Source: Henckelia pumila (lineage: Eukaryota; Streptophyta; Magnoliopsida; Lamiales; Gesneriaceae). Taken from it: a stretch of DNA of 64,000 nucleotides. Below the pieces are notes generated by a model. The model made no database searches. It was not told the DNA's origin and saw nothing but the letters and a program-made list of their open reading frames with translations. Within the stretch, counting starts at the first letter, position 1. Each line of letters begins with the position of its first letter. Shown here one piece after another: positions 62,601 through 64,000 of the stretch. The stretch lies in contig NC_133123.1 of assembly GCF_033568475.1 (NCBI RefSeq), positions 134,314,242 to 134,378,241 of the forward strand, read 5' to 3'. Position numbers and translations under genes: made by a program.

Positions 62601-63996
62601 CTGTAGTTTATCAAGATTTATCATAGCTAGAGAAAACTACTCCTCTCACCTCAAGGGCAAAAAGTGGAGAAATGGGACCCTCAACAGGTACTAACGTCCC
62701 GCCAGTTAAATCCTGAAAACGAAGTCCAAAAAAATTCACATTCAAAACCTCAGCGATGAAATCCTGCTGTTTTGAGATAAATATGAACACTTATAACCTG
62801 GGCGAAGGAATCACTCAAGGAATGTGCAGGATCAGTTGAAACCACTAGGGTGGGATGACCATTATTTGCAAATTTAACAGCAAGTGATGCAGCACAGCTC
62901 GTCTTTCCAACTCCTCCTTTTCCACCAAGCATGTAATATTTGCGTTGTGTTCCAGAGACCATTTCGTCAAAGCCAGCAACAGATTCCGTGGGAGCAGCAA
63001 CTGATCTAACTGCCAAAATATAATTTAAGTGATAAGCGGCTGTACCCCCTCAATTAACCAAAAAGGAAACACTGGCATGTTATAAATGACCAAGATTATT
63101 CCAACCTGTTTCACAATTCCAGCCTTTTTACTTTCTACACCGAATCACATCTAATAGCTTTTTCAAACACTCTTTTAGCTAATTACTTCACCTAAAACTC
63201 CCTCCAACGATTTAAGGGATAAAACTAAATGGAATACGATCACTTAGTCCTTTGTCATGAAACCCACTTATCTGCAGCTTTCAACCTTCTTCATGTTTAT
63301 AAGCTAAACTACTTCCATTAAACAAATTTTCTGTAGAATAACGTAAATTTAACCAAATACATAACTAATTCCATCGACTCAGTAAAAATGTCCGGTTGCT
63401 ACGCAGAATTCCCCAATTCAAGTTACCACGAAATGGATTTGAAGCAATATATTTTATTTTAAATCCATCATTTCAAATTAGTTGACTGTTTGGATGTACA
63501 AAATTCAATTCGACTCGGTATCATTTCAGTAGTCTACCCATGATCCATCTATCAAATTCTTCCCAGTTCCCAAAATCAAATTCATCCAGCCAAGGGCGGC
63601 CTTAACATTCTTGGCTCAACCACATAGCAGTATTGCTAGTAGTATTCATCAATTCAAGAAACCTTTTTGGGCCATCCCAGTGAAAGATAACCAAAAATAT
63701 GTACATAAACTCCTTAATATTACTCCATACAGCAAGAGAAACAAAGACAAATAAACTCATTACACAGTACACACTACCAATACACAACAAAAATGGAAAT
63801 TCATCGACAACCCATATGCAATCCAATAAAGAAACAATAATTTTTCACCTTGAAAATTTCCCCGGGGCATCTTTCCGGCAATAGAGATAGTCACAAAGCT
63901 CGAGCTACCACTTGACTTGAATTTCGAGAAAGATGCAAGACGGGGTGTCTTGAATAAGTGAGAATGACGATAATAATAGCTAACCATAATCGCCAT
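59653..63996 (-). CDS. GET3B: ATPase GET3B, plastid-targeted (ArsA/GET3 family)
   Basis: Eleven exons give 396 aa: 63996-63849, 63009-62798, 62712-62650, 62533-62423, 61447-61373, 61277-61209, 61134-61069, 60911-60837, 60759-60661, 60408-60274, 59790-59653. Residues 1 to about 50 are Ser/Lys/Arg-rich and acid-poor, as in plastid transit peptides. The ATPase holds the deviant P-loop [10 protein letters not shown] (78-87), [38 protein letters not shown], and the CKFC zinc-type cysteine pair (Cys343, Cys346). Family knowledge: GET3 dimers capture tail-anchored membrane proteins, and the plant GET3B clade acts in the chloroplast stroma. All internal introns fall between codons except the first. 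Intron 5 has a GC-AG border. The start is the only upstream ATG before the window edge, four bases away; an upstream alternative cannot be excluded. Confidence 0.94.
62184..62323. repeat. Exact 70-bp tandem duplication in GET3B intron 4
   Basis: Two identical 70-bp units (62184-62253 and 62254-62323) start CAAATAACATTTTTAAG and end CTCTAACATAGAT. They lie in the intron between exons 4 and 5 and show no difference between copies. Confidence 0.95.
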
Positions 63997-64000
63997 AGGC

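Overview
The window is nuclear DNA from a flowering plant. The genes have many short GT-AG introns, AT-rich introns and intergenic DNA, plant-specific families (SVR1, AMI1, RD19D, ABCG24/28, GET3B, LIMYB-like) and plant LTR retrotransposons. A eudicot is likely, perhaps an asterid, but the species cannot be fixed from sequence alone.

Layout. 1-9924 is a nest of two related long-LTR Ty3/gypsy elements (Tekay/Del-like, chromodomain integrase); the inner one appears to sit in the reverse transcriptase region of the outer one. 9925-16247 is the 5' part of a cytosolic leucyl-tRNA synthetase gene (minus strand). Its coding exon is interrupted twice: by the gypsy nest at 9924/9925 and by a young, nearly whole Ty1/copia element at 10205-15221 flanked by a 5-bp target duplication. 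Next come a Myb/SANT-like protein (17499-18743, minus), an RD19D-type papain-like cysteine protease (21252-22929, plus), a small DUF4050-type protein with a 5' UTR intron and a split uORF (24382-27576, plus), and the chloroplast pseudouridine synthase SVR1 (28500-32305, minus). A second Ty1/copia element (32435-38630, minus) lies between SVR1 and the divergent amidase gene AMI1 (38763-41834, plus). They are followed by an OTU-domain deubiquitinase (42372-44875, minus, first UTR exon near 46450), about 4 kb of AT-rich intergenic DNA, a large half-size ABC transporter of the ABCG24/28 type (50702-58052, plus) and the plastid ATPase GET3B (59653-63996, minus), whose start codon is at the window edge.

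The exon models were built by hand from homology, splice consensus and reading phase; seven intact host genes close into full-length frames (SVR1 401 aa, AMI1 423, OTU 329, ABCG 1099, GET3B 396, RD19D 371, DUF4050 117), as does the Myb-like gene (311 aa). The genes are functionally unrelated (plastid rRNA modification, auxin-related amide hydrolysis, ubiquitin editing, lipid or cuticle-type export, tail-anchored protein targeting), as is normal for plant gene neighbourhoods.

No undescribed multi-gene system was found. The observations most worth a second look are: the leucyl-tRNA synthetase exon hit twice by retrotransposons; three CGATCG hairpins kept in the LTR ends of both gypsy subfamilies; a short SVR1/AMI1 divergent promoter split by a 6.2-kb element; two unrelated but exact 70-bp tandem duplications; and a uORF spliced across an intron.
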